From B46-G9 sp964548365 (GTDB taxonomy: Bacteria > Desulfobacterota > DSM-4660 > Desulfatiglandales > Desulfatiglandaceae), in NCBI GenBank assembly GCA_964548365.1, contig CAZJRD010000002.1, positions 62,001 to 126,000 of the forward strand: a stretch of DNA of 64,000 nt. The letters run 5' to 3'. The notes beneath the pieces were generated by a model, which was not told the origin of the DNA, ran no database searches, and saw nothing but the letters and a program-made list of their open reading frames with translations. The translations under genes were made by a program, and so were the position numbers. Below, one piece after another: positions 42,656 through 50,855 of this stretch; position 1 is the first letter of the stretch; each line of letters begins with the position of its first letter.

Positions 42656-43666
42656 TTGGCCGAGCGGCAGACATTGAATGGCGCAGAGAAAGCAGCCCTG
42701 TTTCTCATGGTCATGGGTGAGGAATTCACGGCCACCATCTTTAATCACCTCGATGAAAAGGAAGTGAAGGCCATTGGAGAGGAGATGACACGGATCAGGA
42801 ATATCAATCCAAAAGCGATCTCTTCAGTGCTGAATGAATTCCTCGGAGCGATTAACGGAGACAAAATACTGGGGGGTTCGGGGGGACGATTTTTTGAAAG
42901 AACCGTGGCACGGGCATTCTCTCCAAACAAGGCCACCACACTGCTCAGTAAAGTTGAGTCACGAAAGGGCCAGGAATACTTTGAGAAACTGGAATCCCTG
43001 AGCCCGGAAATGGTGGTGAATTTTATCTCCGGTGAACATCCTCAGACCATTGCACTCATCTTATCAAACATTAGTAACGAGATGGCGGGAATAGTGTTGC
43101 AGCTGTTGCCGGAAGAGATCCAAAGCGACGTTATCGTCAGAATCGCGAGACTTGACAGTGTTTCCAACGATATCGTCTCTGAGATCCAGGAGATTCTTGC
43201 CGAGCAGGTTTCCAGTATAGGGGAGGCATGGCCGAAACCGCACGGCGGTCCCGGTGCTGCAGCGGAAATTCTCAACCAGGTGGATAGAAAGACGGAAAGT
43301 GCCATCCTGGAAAAGATCGAGGAGGATGAAGAGGAACTGGCGGAAGAAATTCGGCAATCCATGTTCATTTTTGAGGATTTCATCAACCTGGATGATCGCT
43401 CCATTCGCGCACTCCTTAAAGAGATCGGCAATGAAGAACTGCTCCTGGCGTTGAAAACAGCGTCAGAGTCATTGAAGGACCGAATCTTTGGGAATCTCAG
43501 CCAGCGGGCGGCCGAAATGTTGAAGGAAGACATGGAGGTCATGGGACCGGTCAAACTTGTGGAAGTGGAGCAGGCCCAGCAGATGATTATCAAGACGGCA
43601 AGGAGACTGGAAGAAGAAGGGAAAATAGTCATGGGAGGAAAAGGGGGTAATGATGTCGTTGTCTAA
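42656..43666 (+). CDS. fliG: Flagellar rotor/switch protein FliG
   Basis: 336 residues. A TTG start with AAGGA eight bases upstream puts LNGAEKAALFLMVMGEEFTATIFNHLDEKEVKAI at the N-terminus, the FliF-binding domain. Middle segment has the EHPQTIALILS and LP-type switch motif; C-terminal armadillo domain (SMFIFEDFINLDDRSIRALLKEIGNEELLLALK, then FGNLSQRAAEMLKEDMEVMGPVKL) holds the charged torque helix residues. Family lengths match. Overlaps fliH by 17 bases. Switch proteins FliM and FliN are not in the window. Confidence 0.96.
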   Translation: MAERQTLNGAEKAALFLMVMGEEFTATIFNHLDEKEVKAIGEEMTRIRNINPKAISSVLNEFLGAINGDKILGGSGGRFFERTVARAFSPNKATTLLSKVESRKGQEYFEKLESLSPEMVVNFISGEHPQTIALILSNISNEMAGIVLQLLPEEIQSDVIVRIARLDSVSNDIVSEIQEILAEQVSSIGEAWPKPHGGPGAAAEILNQVDRKTESAILEKIEEDEEELAEEIRQSMFIFEDFINLDDRSIRALLKEIGNEELLLALKTASESLKDRIFGNLSQRAAEMLKEDMEVMGPVKLVEVEQAQQMIIKTARRLEEEGKIVMGGKGGNDVVV

Positions 43667-44375
43667 CCTTATCAAGAGAGGTGATGATTTTCAATTCGAT
43701 ATAGAGTCGTTCGAGGAAGAAGATCTGGGAGATGGGATAGACTTTCCTGATGGAAGGGCCCCGAACGGCATGTTGATCCTGCCGCTGGGAGAAGATGCTT
43801 TTGAGCACCCGGTCTCCCTGAATCACTATGACCCCAGCCAGAAGCTCGAAAGGGTCGAAAGAGACTCGTACGAAAAGGGCTTTGCACAAGGCCAGAAGGA
43901 TGGTCTGGCGCTCGGGAGATCGAAGGCTGAGGAGATCTGGAAAAAGATGCATGCCCTTTTTGCGGAGTTGAGTCTCCTGAAAACAAAGGCATTGGAAGAG
44001 GCTGAGGAGCAGATCATCAAACTGAGCATGACCGTGGCACGAAAGATCGTCAAAAAGGAACTGGCGACAGATCCTGATACGGTCAAGAGGTCTCTCCAGC
44101 AAGCGCTGGCGTTTCTGAAAGACAAGAGTTTCGTGCGTATTCTGGTCAATCCGGAAGAAATGAAAGTCCTTGAGCCCTATCTGCCGGAATTAACCGCGAC
44201 AAAGAAAATAGAGCGGTTTGAACTGGCGGAAGATCAATGTGTAGAGCGTGGGGGCTGTATTCTTGAGACCGGATTTGGAAGGATTAATGCTACCATAGAA
44301 AACCAGTTCGCCGAGCTGGAAACGGAGTTGGAAGAGGCATTCTGCGCCGGCGGAGAGGCAGAGGATGGGGTTTAG
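43650..44375 (+). CDS. fliH: Flagellar export apparatus regulator FliH
   Basis: 241 residues (ATG 43650, or 43653 one codon later). N-terminal acidic and low-complexity region, then YEKGFAQGQKDGLALGRSKAEEIW, the Gly-rich repeat (AxxxG/GxxxG-like) of FliH, and the C-terminal FliI-binding domain: AEEQIIKLSMTVARKIVKKEL and VRILVNPEEMKVLEPYLPEL, then CVERGGCILETGFGRINATIENQFAELETEL. Chaperones and inhibits the FliI ATPase. A GGAGG lies about 16 bases upstream inside fliG. Confidence 0.92.
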   Translation: MMSLSNLIKRGDDFQFDIESFEEEDLGDGIDFPDGRAPNGMLILPLGEDAFEHPVSLNHYDPSQKLERVERDSYEKGFAQGQKDGLALGRSKAEEIWKKMHALFAELSLLKTKALEEAEEQIIKLSMTVARKIVKKELATDPDTVKRSLQQALAFLKDKSFVRILVNPEEMKVLEPYLPELTATKKIERFELAEDQCVERGGCILETGFGRINATIENQFAELETELEEAFCAGGEAEDGV

Positions 44376-45699
44376 TCTTAATCGATACATTGATCTTGCT
44401 GAAAACGCACAACCCATCCAGCTTCAGGGAAAGGTTTCCAAAATTATTGGAACGGTTATCGAGGGCACGGGGCCTTCCATGCCCGTTGGCGGGGTATGCA
44501 AGATACTGACGCCGGGAGCCGGGAATCCTGTTCGGGTAGAGGTGGTAGGATTTAGGGAAGGATCCCTTCTGCTCATGCCGTTGGAACAATGCGAGGGAGT
44601 GGAGCCCGGGAGCGTGATCGTTGCCGATCGGTACGGAGCCACGGTGGGAGTGGGAAACCGAATGCTCGGAAGGGTGCTGGATGGGCTGGGAAACCCCATA
44701 GATGGCAAGGGACCGATTGGGAAAGAAAAATCAGTATCCCTCTACATCCCTCCTCTCAATCCCCTTGACCGGTTGAGGATTAATGAACCGCTTGACGTCG
44801 GTATCAGGGCGATTAACAGCCTTGTCACTCTGGGGAAAGGACAGAGAGTTGCCATTATGGCCGGATCCGGGGTGGGGAAGAGCGTTCTCCTCGGCATGAT
44901 GGCCAGGTTCACGAAGGCCGACGTGAACGTGATTGCCCTGATCGGCGAGCGGGGCCGCGAAGTAAAGGAATTTATTGAGCGAGATTTGGGCGAGGAAGGT
45001 CTCAAGAGATCTGTTGTTGTGGTGGCAACATCCGACACTTCACCCCTCATTCGCATCAGGGGAGCATACCTGGCAACTGCGATTGCGGAGTTTTTCAGGG
45101 AGCAGAAAAAGGATGTCCTGATGATGATGGATTCAGTGACCCGATTCGCCATGGCCGCACGAGAGGTGGGGCTTGCATCCGGAGAGCCACCGACGAATAA
45201 AGCCTATCCTCCCAGCACCTTTGCCCATCTCCCCAAACTCCTGGAGCGGGCGGGAACGAGTCGGGGAAAGGGTTCTATTACCGGGATTTATACAGTCCTC
45301 GTTGAAGGAGACGACATGAATGAGCCGGTTGCTGACGCAGTAAGATCCATCGTCGATGGTCATATCGTCCTGGACCGCAAACTGGCCGCGCGGGGACACT
45401 ATCCCGCCATCGACGTTTTATCGAGTGTCAGCAGGCTCATGTCGGAAGTGGTGGACAATGAACACCTGGGTTGGGCATATCAATTCCGAGGAACCCTGGC
45501 CGATTATGCAAAGATCGAAGACTTGGTAAACCTGGGTGCCTATGAAAAAGGGCATAACAAGCGTGCCGACTATGCTGTCGACATGATTGATGAGCTGGGC
45601 CGGTTCCTGCGGCAGAATATCAATATTTCGTCGTCCATGGAAATAGGCCTGAAGGAAATGGCCGGCCTCCTGTCTGCAAAGGTCAGGCCGGAGGCGTAG
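44365..45699 (+). CDS. fliI: Flagellum-specific ATP synthase FliI
   Basis: 444 residues, usual size. Walker A GSGVGKS (about residues 168-174), EFIERDLGEEGL, Walker B VLMMMDSVTRFAMAAREVGLA, and PATSRGKGSITGIYTVLVEGDDMNEPVADAVRSIVDGHIVLDR-like blocks of the F-ATPase-related export ATPases. It powers unfolding of export substrates with FliH and FliJ. Overlaps fliH by 11 bases. Between its end and fliJ is a 200-base gap that contains repeat copy C, an insertion within the operon. Confidence 0.96.
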   Translation: MGFSLNRYIDLAENAQPIQLQGKVSKIIGTVIEGTGPSMPVGGVCKILTPGAGNPVRVEVVGFREGSLLLMPLEQCEGVEPGSVIVADRYGATVGVGNRMLGRVLDGLGNPIDGKGPIGKEKSVSLYIPPLNPLDRLRINEPLDVGIRAINSLVTLGKGQRVAIMAGSGVGKSVLLGMMARFTKADVNVIALIGERGREVKEFIERDLGEEGLKRSVVVVATSDTSPLIRIRGAYLATAIAEFFREQKKDVLMMMDSVTRFAMAAREVGLASGEPPTNKAYPPSTFAHLPKLLERAGTSRGKGSITGIYTVLVEGDDMNEPVADAVRSIVDGHIVLDRKLAARGHYPAIDVLSSVSRLMSEVVDNEHLGWAYQFRGTLADYAKIEDLVNLGAYEKGHNKRADYAVDMIDELGRFLRQNINISSSMEIGLKEMAGLLSAKVRPEA

Positions 45700-45713
45700 A
45701 TGTTTTTGCTGGA

Positions 45714-45862
45714 GGCAGTTCCAAAATGTTTCCCGCTTGCAGCGGGATTCGAGGTCAAGAAAGGCGAAAATTTTAACCACAGGAATATGTTGGATATTTC
45801 GAGGACTAAAATTTGAGTCTGACGCAGAGATCGGACAAAAGGGGGCGTTTTGAAACTGGCTC
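45714..45862 (-). repeat. Dispersed repeat, copy C, inserted between fliI and fliJ
   Basis: Reverse-oriented relative of copies A and B. Reading the minus strand from 45862: GAGCCAGTTTCAAAACGC, a GATCTCTGC segment, TAGTCCTCGAAATATCCAAC, CATATTCCTGTGGTTAA, then TTGACCTCGAATCCCGCTGC and GGGAAACATTTTGGAACTG. Compared with B it has an internal deletion of about 35 bases including the GCGGGATCGCC region. It separates fliI and fliJ without harming either reading frame; fliJ keeps its own GGAGGG ribosome site. Confidence 0.75.
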
Positions 45863-45900
45863 GCTGGTTTGATTTGCCTGTATGATGGAGGGAAAAGGGC

Positions 45901-46344
45901 GTGGGATTCCAGTTTAGGTATGAGAGCCTATTGAATCTCAGGAGACATCAAAAAGAGAAGGCGGAGATTGAGCATGCAAAGGCATTGGGGGATTTGCTCC
46001 GCGCTGAAGAGATGCTCCAGGCGACGGAGAAAGAGTATGGGGATGTGCAGGACTCTTTCAAAAATGCCCTCTTTCGAGAAACAGCGGGCTACGACATCAG
46101 GAGCTATGGAGAGTACCTCCGGTCCCTGGGCGTCAGGGCGGAGACCCAGCGGAAAAAAATAGAAGACCTGAGATATACAGTTGAGAAGAAGAGAAAAGAG
46201 CTTCTGGAGAAGACAAAACAATACAAGGTGATGGAAACATTACGGGATAAGGATTTCGAGAAGTGGCAAAAACGGGAAAACGAGCTGGAGCAGAAGCGTA
46301 TAAACGAACTCGCGGTCTTGCGGCACGGAAGAGAGTACGTTTAG
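45901..46344 (+). CDS. fliJ: Flagellar export chaperone FliJ
   Basis: 147 residues, typical. GTG start with GGAGGG nine bases upstream. Almost wholly coiled-coil with the FliJ opening FQFRYESLLNLRRHQKEKAEIEHAKALGDLLRAEEML and KRKELLEKTKQYKVMETLRDKDFEKWQKRENELEQKRINELAVLRH. Couples FliI hexamers to the FlhA export gate. Ends overlapping the motE-like gene. The 200-base gap before it contains a dispersed repeat. Confidence 0.9.
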   Translation: MGFQFRYESLLNLRRHQKEKAEIEHAKALGDLLRAEEMLQATEKEYGDVQDSFKNALFRETAGYDIRSYGEYLRSLGVRAETQRKKIEDLRYTVEKKRKELLEKTKQYKVMETLRDKDFEKWQKRENELEQKRINELAVLRHGREYV

Positions 46345-46895
46345 GAAAAGTCTCTTTCCTCACCGCCATGGCTATCGCAGTTGCCATGCTGTTAGGGGTA
46401 AAGATTTTCTTGAGCGGATGGTATCTCACGTCGTCATCCCAAAAAATAGCTCCTCCCGGTCTGGTCTTGGCCGAAGAAGCAGGATCTCAGGACAAACAGG
46501 AAATTCCCCTGGATGAAAAGCTCCGCAGGAAGGAGAAAAAACTCCAAGACCGGGAAGATCGAGTGAAAAAAAGGGAAAATGAATTGCAGCTCCTCCAGGA
46601 CAAGATAGATGCGAGGATGTCCGAACTCAATGATCTCCAGACAAAACTGCTCAATTTCTCCAAGAAACTGGCACAACGGGAAAATGCCCTTAAAGACGCC
46701 CAGATGACTCATATTGTTGCCCTCTACAGTGCCATGGACCCTGCGAAAGCTGCCGCGATTATGGATAAACTGAATCTGAGGACCGTAGTACGTATTCTCA
46801 AGTACATGAAAGGGAAAAACGCGGGCAAGATCATGGCAATGATGCCCCCTGAAAAAGGCGCGACCATCAGCGAGGCATTGAGCAAGAACGAATAA
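46263..46895 (+). CDS. MotE-like flagellar protein (MgtE N-terminal-domain type)
   Basis: 210 residues from a GTG overlapping fliJ by 82 bases; an ATG at 46368 giving 175 residues is an alternative, and both keep the membrane helix (about 31-52, VSFLTAMAIAVAMLLGVKIFL). A long coiled-coil follows (EKLRRKEKKLQDREDRVKKRENELQLLQDKI), then a C-terminal domain ALYSAMDPAKAAAIMDKLNLRTVVRILKYMKGKNAGKIMAMM, which matches the MgtE N-terminal-like domain found in MotE, a periplasmic chaperone for MotC in Sinorhizobium and commonly next to fliJ elsewhere. Last gene of the flagellar operon. Confidence 0.75.
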   Translation: MAKTGKRAGAEAYKRTRGLAARKRVRLGKVSFLTAMAIAVAMLLGVKIFLSGWYLTSSSQKIAPPGLVLAEEAGSQDKQEIPLDEKLRRKEKKLQDREDRVKKRENELQLLQDKIDARMSELNDLQTKLLNFSKKLAQRENALKDAQMTHIVALYSAMDPAKAAAIMDKLNLRTVVRILKYMKGKNAGKIMAMMPPEKGATISEALSKNE

Positions 46896-46937
46896 TCAAC
46901 CCCCTCCACGTACCCCCAGCAAACTTAGAAAAAAGTA

Positions 46938-46966
46938 TTGACTTCCCTCCATGCCTATGCTAATCA
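46938..46966 (+). promoter_or_regulatory. Sigma-70-like promoter of the beta-oxidation operon
   Basis: TTGACT (46938-46943), 17 bases, TAATCA (46961-46966). Transcription should start near 46973, at the edge of the operator palindrome. Confidence 0.6.
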
Positions 46967-46972
46967 TAAAAA

Positions 46973-46992
46973 ATGAATGAAAGTTCATTCAT
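46973..46992 (+). promoter_or_regulatory. FadR/TetR-type operator palindrome
   Basis: ATGAATGAAAGTTCATTCAT: nine-base perfect arms around AG. Closely resembles the Bacillus FadR site TGAATGAMTANTCATTCA and other TetR-family fatty-acid operators. It sits on the predicted start of transcription, ideal for repression relieved by acyl-CoA. The regulator gene is not in the window. Confidence 0.7.
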
Positions 46993-47112
46993 AATTGAGT
47001 AAAAAGTCCAAGGACGAACTTTTTACGCTTCCATCATAACTTGGTCGCTCGAAAAACCCCGAACCACAGAACCTGAGTCATTACCACGTATCTTGTTAAG
47101 GAGGTCTCTTTT

Positions 47113-49545
47113 ATGGAGAAAAAAATTAAGAAAGCCGGCGTCATCGGAGCCGGTGTAATGGGGGCTACCATTGCGGCCCAGTTGGCCAACGTGGGAATCA
47201 AGACAATCCTTATTGATATTGTTCCGCCAAAGCTCACGGAGGGTGAAAAGAAGAAAGGCCTTACCGAAGAGAGCCCGGCCTTCAGGAATAAGTTCGCCCA
47301 GAACGGGGTGCAGGGCGCGTTGAAATCAAAACCGGCATCATTCTATATCCCTGAAAACGCCAACTTGATAACCATCGGGAACCTGGAAGACAATCTCTCA
47401 TGGCTCAGTGAAGTGGATTGGATTATCGAAGTGGTGGTTGAGCGGCTGGACATAAAGCAGAGCGTCTTTGAAAAAATAGAATCAGTCCTGACCCCGGGCA
47501 CCCTGGTGACCTCCAATACATCGGGAATTTCGGCTGCGGCCATGTGCGACGGGAGATCCGAAACCTTCAGGAAACATTTTGCCATAACCCACTTTTTTAA
47601 TCCCCCGAGGTACATGAAACTCCTGGAAATCGTGCCCGGCCCCGACACCCTTCCGGAGGTGGTTGAGGTCCTGGCTGAAACAGGTGAAAAGATCGTGGGA
47701 AAAGGCATTGTGTATGCCAAGGACACCCCGAATTTTATCGCCAACCGCATCGGCATTTTTGGGATGTTCACTGTCATCCAGGCCATGATGGATCTGGGGC
47801 TGACGGTGGAAGCGGTGGACCAACTGACCGGGCCGGTCATCGGACATCAGAAGAGCGCGTCATTCCGCACCGCTGATCTGGTGGGCCTGGATACCATGGT
47901 TCATGTGGCCGACAATGTGTACGATGGGACCCCTGAGGATGAGAAAAGGGAGATTTTCAAGCCCCCTGCATTTATCCAGAATATGGTGGCAAAGGGCCTC
48001 CTGGGAGAAAAGACAAGGCAGGGCTTCTATAAGAAGTCGAAAGACGACCAGGGGAAAAAGGTCATCCTGTCCATAGACACCGGGACACTGGAATACGCGC
48101 CCCAGGAAAAGGTGAAAATTGCCTCTCTGGAGGCGGCAAAAGCCGCAGGAGGGACTGGGGGCAAGATAAAGACCCTTTTCTATAGCGATGATGTGGGTGG
48201 GCAGTTTACCTTTCGGCACATGGCGGAAACCCTTACCTACTCGGCAAACAGAATCCCTGAAATAGCGGATGACATAGTAAATGTTGACAACGCAATGAAA
48301 TGGGGATTCGCCTGGAAGATGGGGCCCTTTGAAACCTGGGATGCCATCGGGGTAAAGAAATCAATCGCGAAAATGAAGGAAGCAGGCTATGAGATTCCGG
48401 CGTGGGTGGAAGAGATGCTGCAGGGCGGCAAGGAATCCTTTTACCGGCGTGAAGCGGGCGTTCAATACTACTACGACCTTCAATCAAAGGATTACAAAGA
48501 GGTACCCATCAAGCCGGGTATTATCCTCCTGCCGTCACTCAAGGAGCGGGAAAAGAAGGTGACCGGAAATACCGGCGCATCGCTTATTGATCTGGGAGAT
48601 GGAGTTGCCTGTCTTGAGTTTCACGCCAAGATGAACGCGCTCGGGGATGACATCATTAATATGATCGTCAAGACGGGCGAGATCGTTGAAAAGGATTTTG
48701 ACGGGCTGGTCATTGCCAACCATGCCACCAATTTTTCCGTTGGCGCCAATCTGGCCATGATCCTTTTCGCGGCCCAGGAAGAGGAATGGGCTGACTTGGG
48801 TTGGGCGGTGAAGACGCTCCAGGATGCCTTGATGAAACTCAAGTACCTGGAAAAGCCTGTTGTGGCCGCGCCTGCGGGCATGGCCCTGGGCGGTGGCTGT
48901 GAGGTCTGCCTTGCCGCCGACCGGGTTCGGTATGCGGCCGAGACCTACATGGGCCTAGTGGAGGTCGGTGTGGGCCTGATTCCCGCCGGTGGAGGTTGCA
49001 AGGAACTGGTTATTCGTAATACGGAGCACCTTTTTGAGGTACCGAAGGGGGGCGTTTATCCCAAGCAAATCGAGTTGATGCCGTTCGTTGCTCGGGCGTT
49101 TGAGACCATCGCTATGGCGAAGGTAGCCACTTCCGGCCCCGAAGCGGTGAAACTGGGATACCTGCGGCCGACTGATAAAATGACCGTGAACCGTGACTAC
49201 CTCATCGAGGATGCAAAGAAGACCGTGCTGGGCATGAACCTGGAAGGGTATGTGCCGCCGAGACCCAAAGACGAGATACGGGTGGCCGGTGAAAACACCT
49301 TTGCCATGCTGAAACTGGCCGTGTGGACCTTGCATGAATCGGGTTATATCACCGATCATGATGTCACCGTATCGGAAAAGGTGGGATATGTTCTTTGCGG
49401 TGGAAATGTCCTGGCGGACACCAAGGTGAGTGAACAATACCTGCTGGACCTCGAACGAGAGGCATTCCTGAGCCTTTGTGGTGATCCCAAGACCCAGGCA
49501 AGAATGCAGCACATGCTGACCGAGGGAAAGCCCCTCAGGAATTGA
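47113..49545 (+). CDS. fadN: 3-hydroxyacyl-CoA dehydrogenase / enoyl-CoA hydratase fusion, FadN-like
   Basis: 810 residues. The N-terminal half is the dehydrogenase: GAGVMGATIAAQLANVGIKTILIDI (NAD site, residues about 11-36), SNTSGISAAAMC, the catalytic HFFNPPRYMKLLEIVPG, and SKTRQGFYKK-like end of the first domain. The C-terminal half (from about 490) is crotonase-like: FDGLVIANHATNFSVGANLAMI and AAPAGMALGGGCEVCLAADRVRYAAETYMGLVEVGVGLIPAGGGCKELVIR, with the oxyanion-hole Gly motif and catalytic Glu region. The order hydroxyacyl dehydrogenase then hydratase is that of Bacillus FadN, opposite to E. coli FadB. AAGGAGG precedes the ATG. First gene of a fad operon behind an operator. Confidence 0.93.
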   Translation: MEKKIKKAGVIGAGVMGATIAAQLANVGIKTILIDIVPPKLTEGEKKKGLTEESPAFRNKFAQNGVQGALKSKPASFYIPENANLITIGNLEDNLSWLSEVDWIIEVVVERLDIKQSVFEKIESVLTPGTLVTSNTSGISAAAMCDGRSETFRKHFAITHFFNPPRYMKLLEIVPGPDTLPEVVEVLAETGEKIVGKGIVYAKDTPNFIANRIGIFGMFTVIQAMMDLGLTVEAVDQLTGPVIGHQKSASFRTADLVGLDTMVHVADNVYDGTPEDEKREIFKPPAFIQNMVAKGLLGEKTRQGFYKKSKDDQGKKVILSIDTGTLEYAPQEKVKIASLEAAKAAGGTGGKIKTLFYSDDVGGQFTFRHMAETLTYSANRIPEIADDIVNVDNAMKWGFAWKMGPFETWDAIGVKKSIAKMKEAGYEIPAWVEEMLQGGKESFYRREAGVQYYYDLQSKDYKEVPIKPGIILLPSLKEREKKVTGNTGASLIDLGDGVACLEFHAKMNALGDDIINMIVKTGEIVEKDFDGLVIANHATNFSVGANLAMILFAAQEEEWADLGWAVKTLQDALMKLKYLEKPVVAAPAGMALGGGCEVCLAADRVRYAAETYMGLVEVGVGLIPAGGGCKELVIRNTEHLFEVPKGGVYPKQIELMPFVARAFETIAMAKVATSGPEAVKLGYLRPTDKMTVNRDYLIEDAKKTVLGMNLEGYVPPRPKDEIRVAGENTFAMLKLAVWTLHESGYITDHDVTVSEKVGYVLCGGNVLADTKVSEQYLLDLEREAFLSLCGDPKTQARMQHMLTEGKPLRN

Positions 49546-49643
49546 TGGTGTGGCTGTTTAGGATCCATAGTGCCGGGGAGGAGGAGTTTTCGTACCTGGT
49601 ACCCATGATTGAAACGTAGCACTGAAAAGGGGAGGAAGAAAAA

Positions 49644-50828
49644 ATGAAAGAAGCCGTGATCGTTGCCGCCTGCAGGACCGCAGCCGGAAAGGCCCCTCGC
49701 GGAACTTTGAAGGATACGCGCCCGGAACAGATGGGATGTGCCGTATTGGAAGACCTGCTGAAAAGGGCGGGAGACCTGGATCCCATGCTTATTGATGACG
49801 TGGTCATTGGATGCACCTTTCCCGAGGCCGTCCAGGGGTTGAATCTGGCCAGAGTACTGGTCATGTCCATGGGTTGGCCGGATAGGGTTCCCGGGACCAC
49901 AGTGAACAGGTTTTGTTCATCGGGACTTCAAGCCATAGCTATTGGGGCGGAAAAAATCATGTGCGGGTTCGCCGACGTGGTTGTTGCCGGAGGGGTTGAG
50001 AGCATGAGTCAGATCCCCATGGGAGGGAGCATGATGTATCCAAACCCGGCCCTCGTGGAGACCAGGCCCGGAGCGTTTACGGGCATGGGTCTTACCGCAG
50101 AGAATGTGGCGGAACGGTTCAAGATCGGCCGCGACGAGCAGGACGAGTTCGGGGCAAAGAGCCAGCAGAAGGCAGAGGCCGCGATAAAGGCGGGAAAGTT
50201 CAAGAGCCAGATCGTGCCCTTAAAGGTGAAGAAGCAGAAACAGCTCCCCAACGGTCATTTTGCATTCGAAGAGATCATTTTAGATACGGATGAAGGAGTG
50301 CGTCCGGGGACCACCAAGGAAAGCATCTCCAAGATTCCACCCGCATTCAAGCCCAACGGGTCTGTTACGGCGGGAAATTCATCTCAGACCAGTGATGCCG
50401 CTGCTGCAGTCCTCCTGATGTCCAAGGAAAAGGCAAAGGAACTGGGACTCAAGCCCATGGCCACGTTCCGTTTTCACGCCGTGGAGGGTTGCGAACCGGA
50501 ATACATGGGGGTCGGACCTTCCGTGGTTATCCCGAAAGTGCTGAAAATTGCGGGCATGTCCCTCGACCAGATAGATTTGATCGAGCTGAACGAGGCGTTT
50601 GCGGCCCAAGCCATTTATTGCATCCGGGAACTGGGCATCAATGAAGAAATCGTCAACGTGAACGGCGGAGCCATTGCACTGGGACATCCCTTGGGTTGCA
50701 CCGGCGCCAAGCTGACAACCCAGCTCATCTATGAGATGGAGGAACGGAAGCTCCGTTGGGGGCTGGTGTCCATGTGTATCGGATTCGGCATGGGAGCCGC
50801 CGGGATCTTTGAAAGAGAGAACTATTGA
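49644..50828 (+). CDS. fadA: Acetyl-CoA acyltransferase (beta-ketothiolase, FadA-like)
   Basis: 394 residues, typical thiolase. Active-site Cys in NRFCSSGLQAIAIGAEKIMCGFADVVVAGGVESMSQIPMGG; the GHNPxG-type loop appears as NGGAIALGHPLGCTGAKL, with catalytic His; C-terminal CIGFGMGAAGIFE supplies the second Cys. Cleaves 3-ketoacyl-CoA to acetyl-CoA and a shortened acyl-CoA, the last step after the fadN enzyme. A GGGGAGGAAG site is 10 bases upstream. Sits 98 bases after fadN and 27 bases before the acyl-CoA dehydrogenase. Confidence 0.94.
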   Translation: MKEAVIVAACRTAAGKAPRGTLKDTRPEQMGCAVLEDLLKRAGDLDPMLIDDVVIGCTFPEAVQGLNLARVLVMSMGWPDRVPGTTVNRFCSSGLQAIAIGAEKIMCGFADVVVAGGVESMSQIPMGGSMMYPNPALVETRPGAFTGMGLTAENVAERFKIGRDEQDEFGAKSQQKAEAAIKAGKFKSQIVPLKVKKQKQLPNGHFAFEEIILDTDEGVRPGTTKESISKIPPAFKPNGSVTAGNSSQTSDAAAAVLLMSKEKAKELGLKPMATFRFHAVEGCEPEYMGVGPSVVIPKVLKIAGMSLDQIDLIELNEAFAAQAIYCIRELGINEEIVNVNGGAIALGHPLGCTGAKLTTQLIYEMEERKLRWGLVSMCIGFGMGAAGIFERENY

Positions 50829-50855
50829 TTTTTTTGAGTGGAAAGGAGCAGAAAG

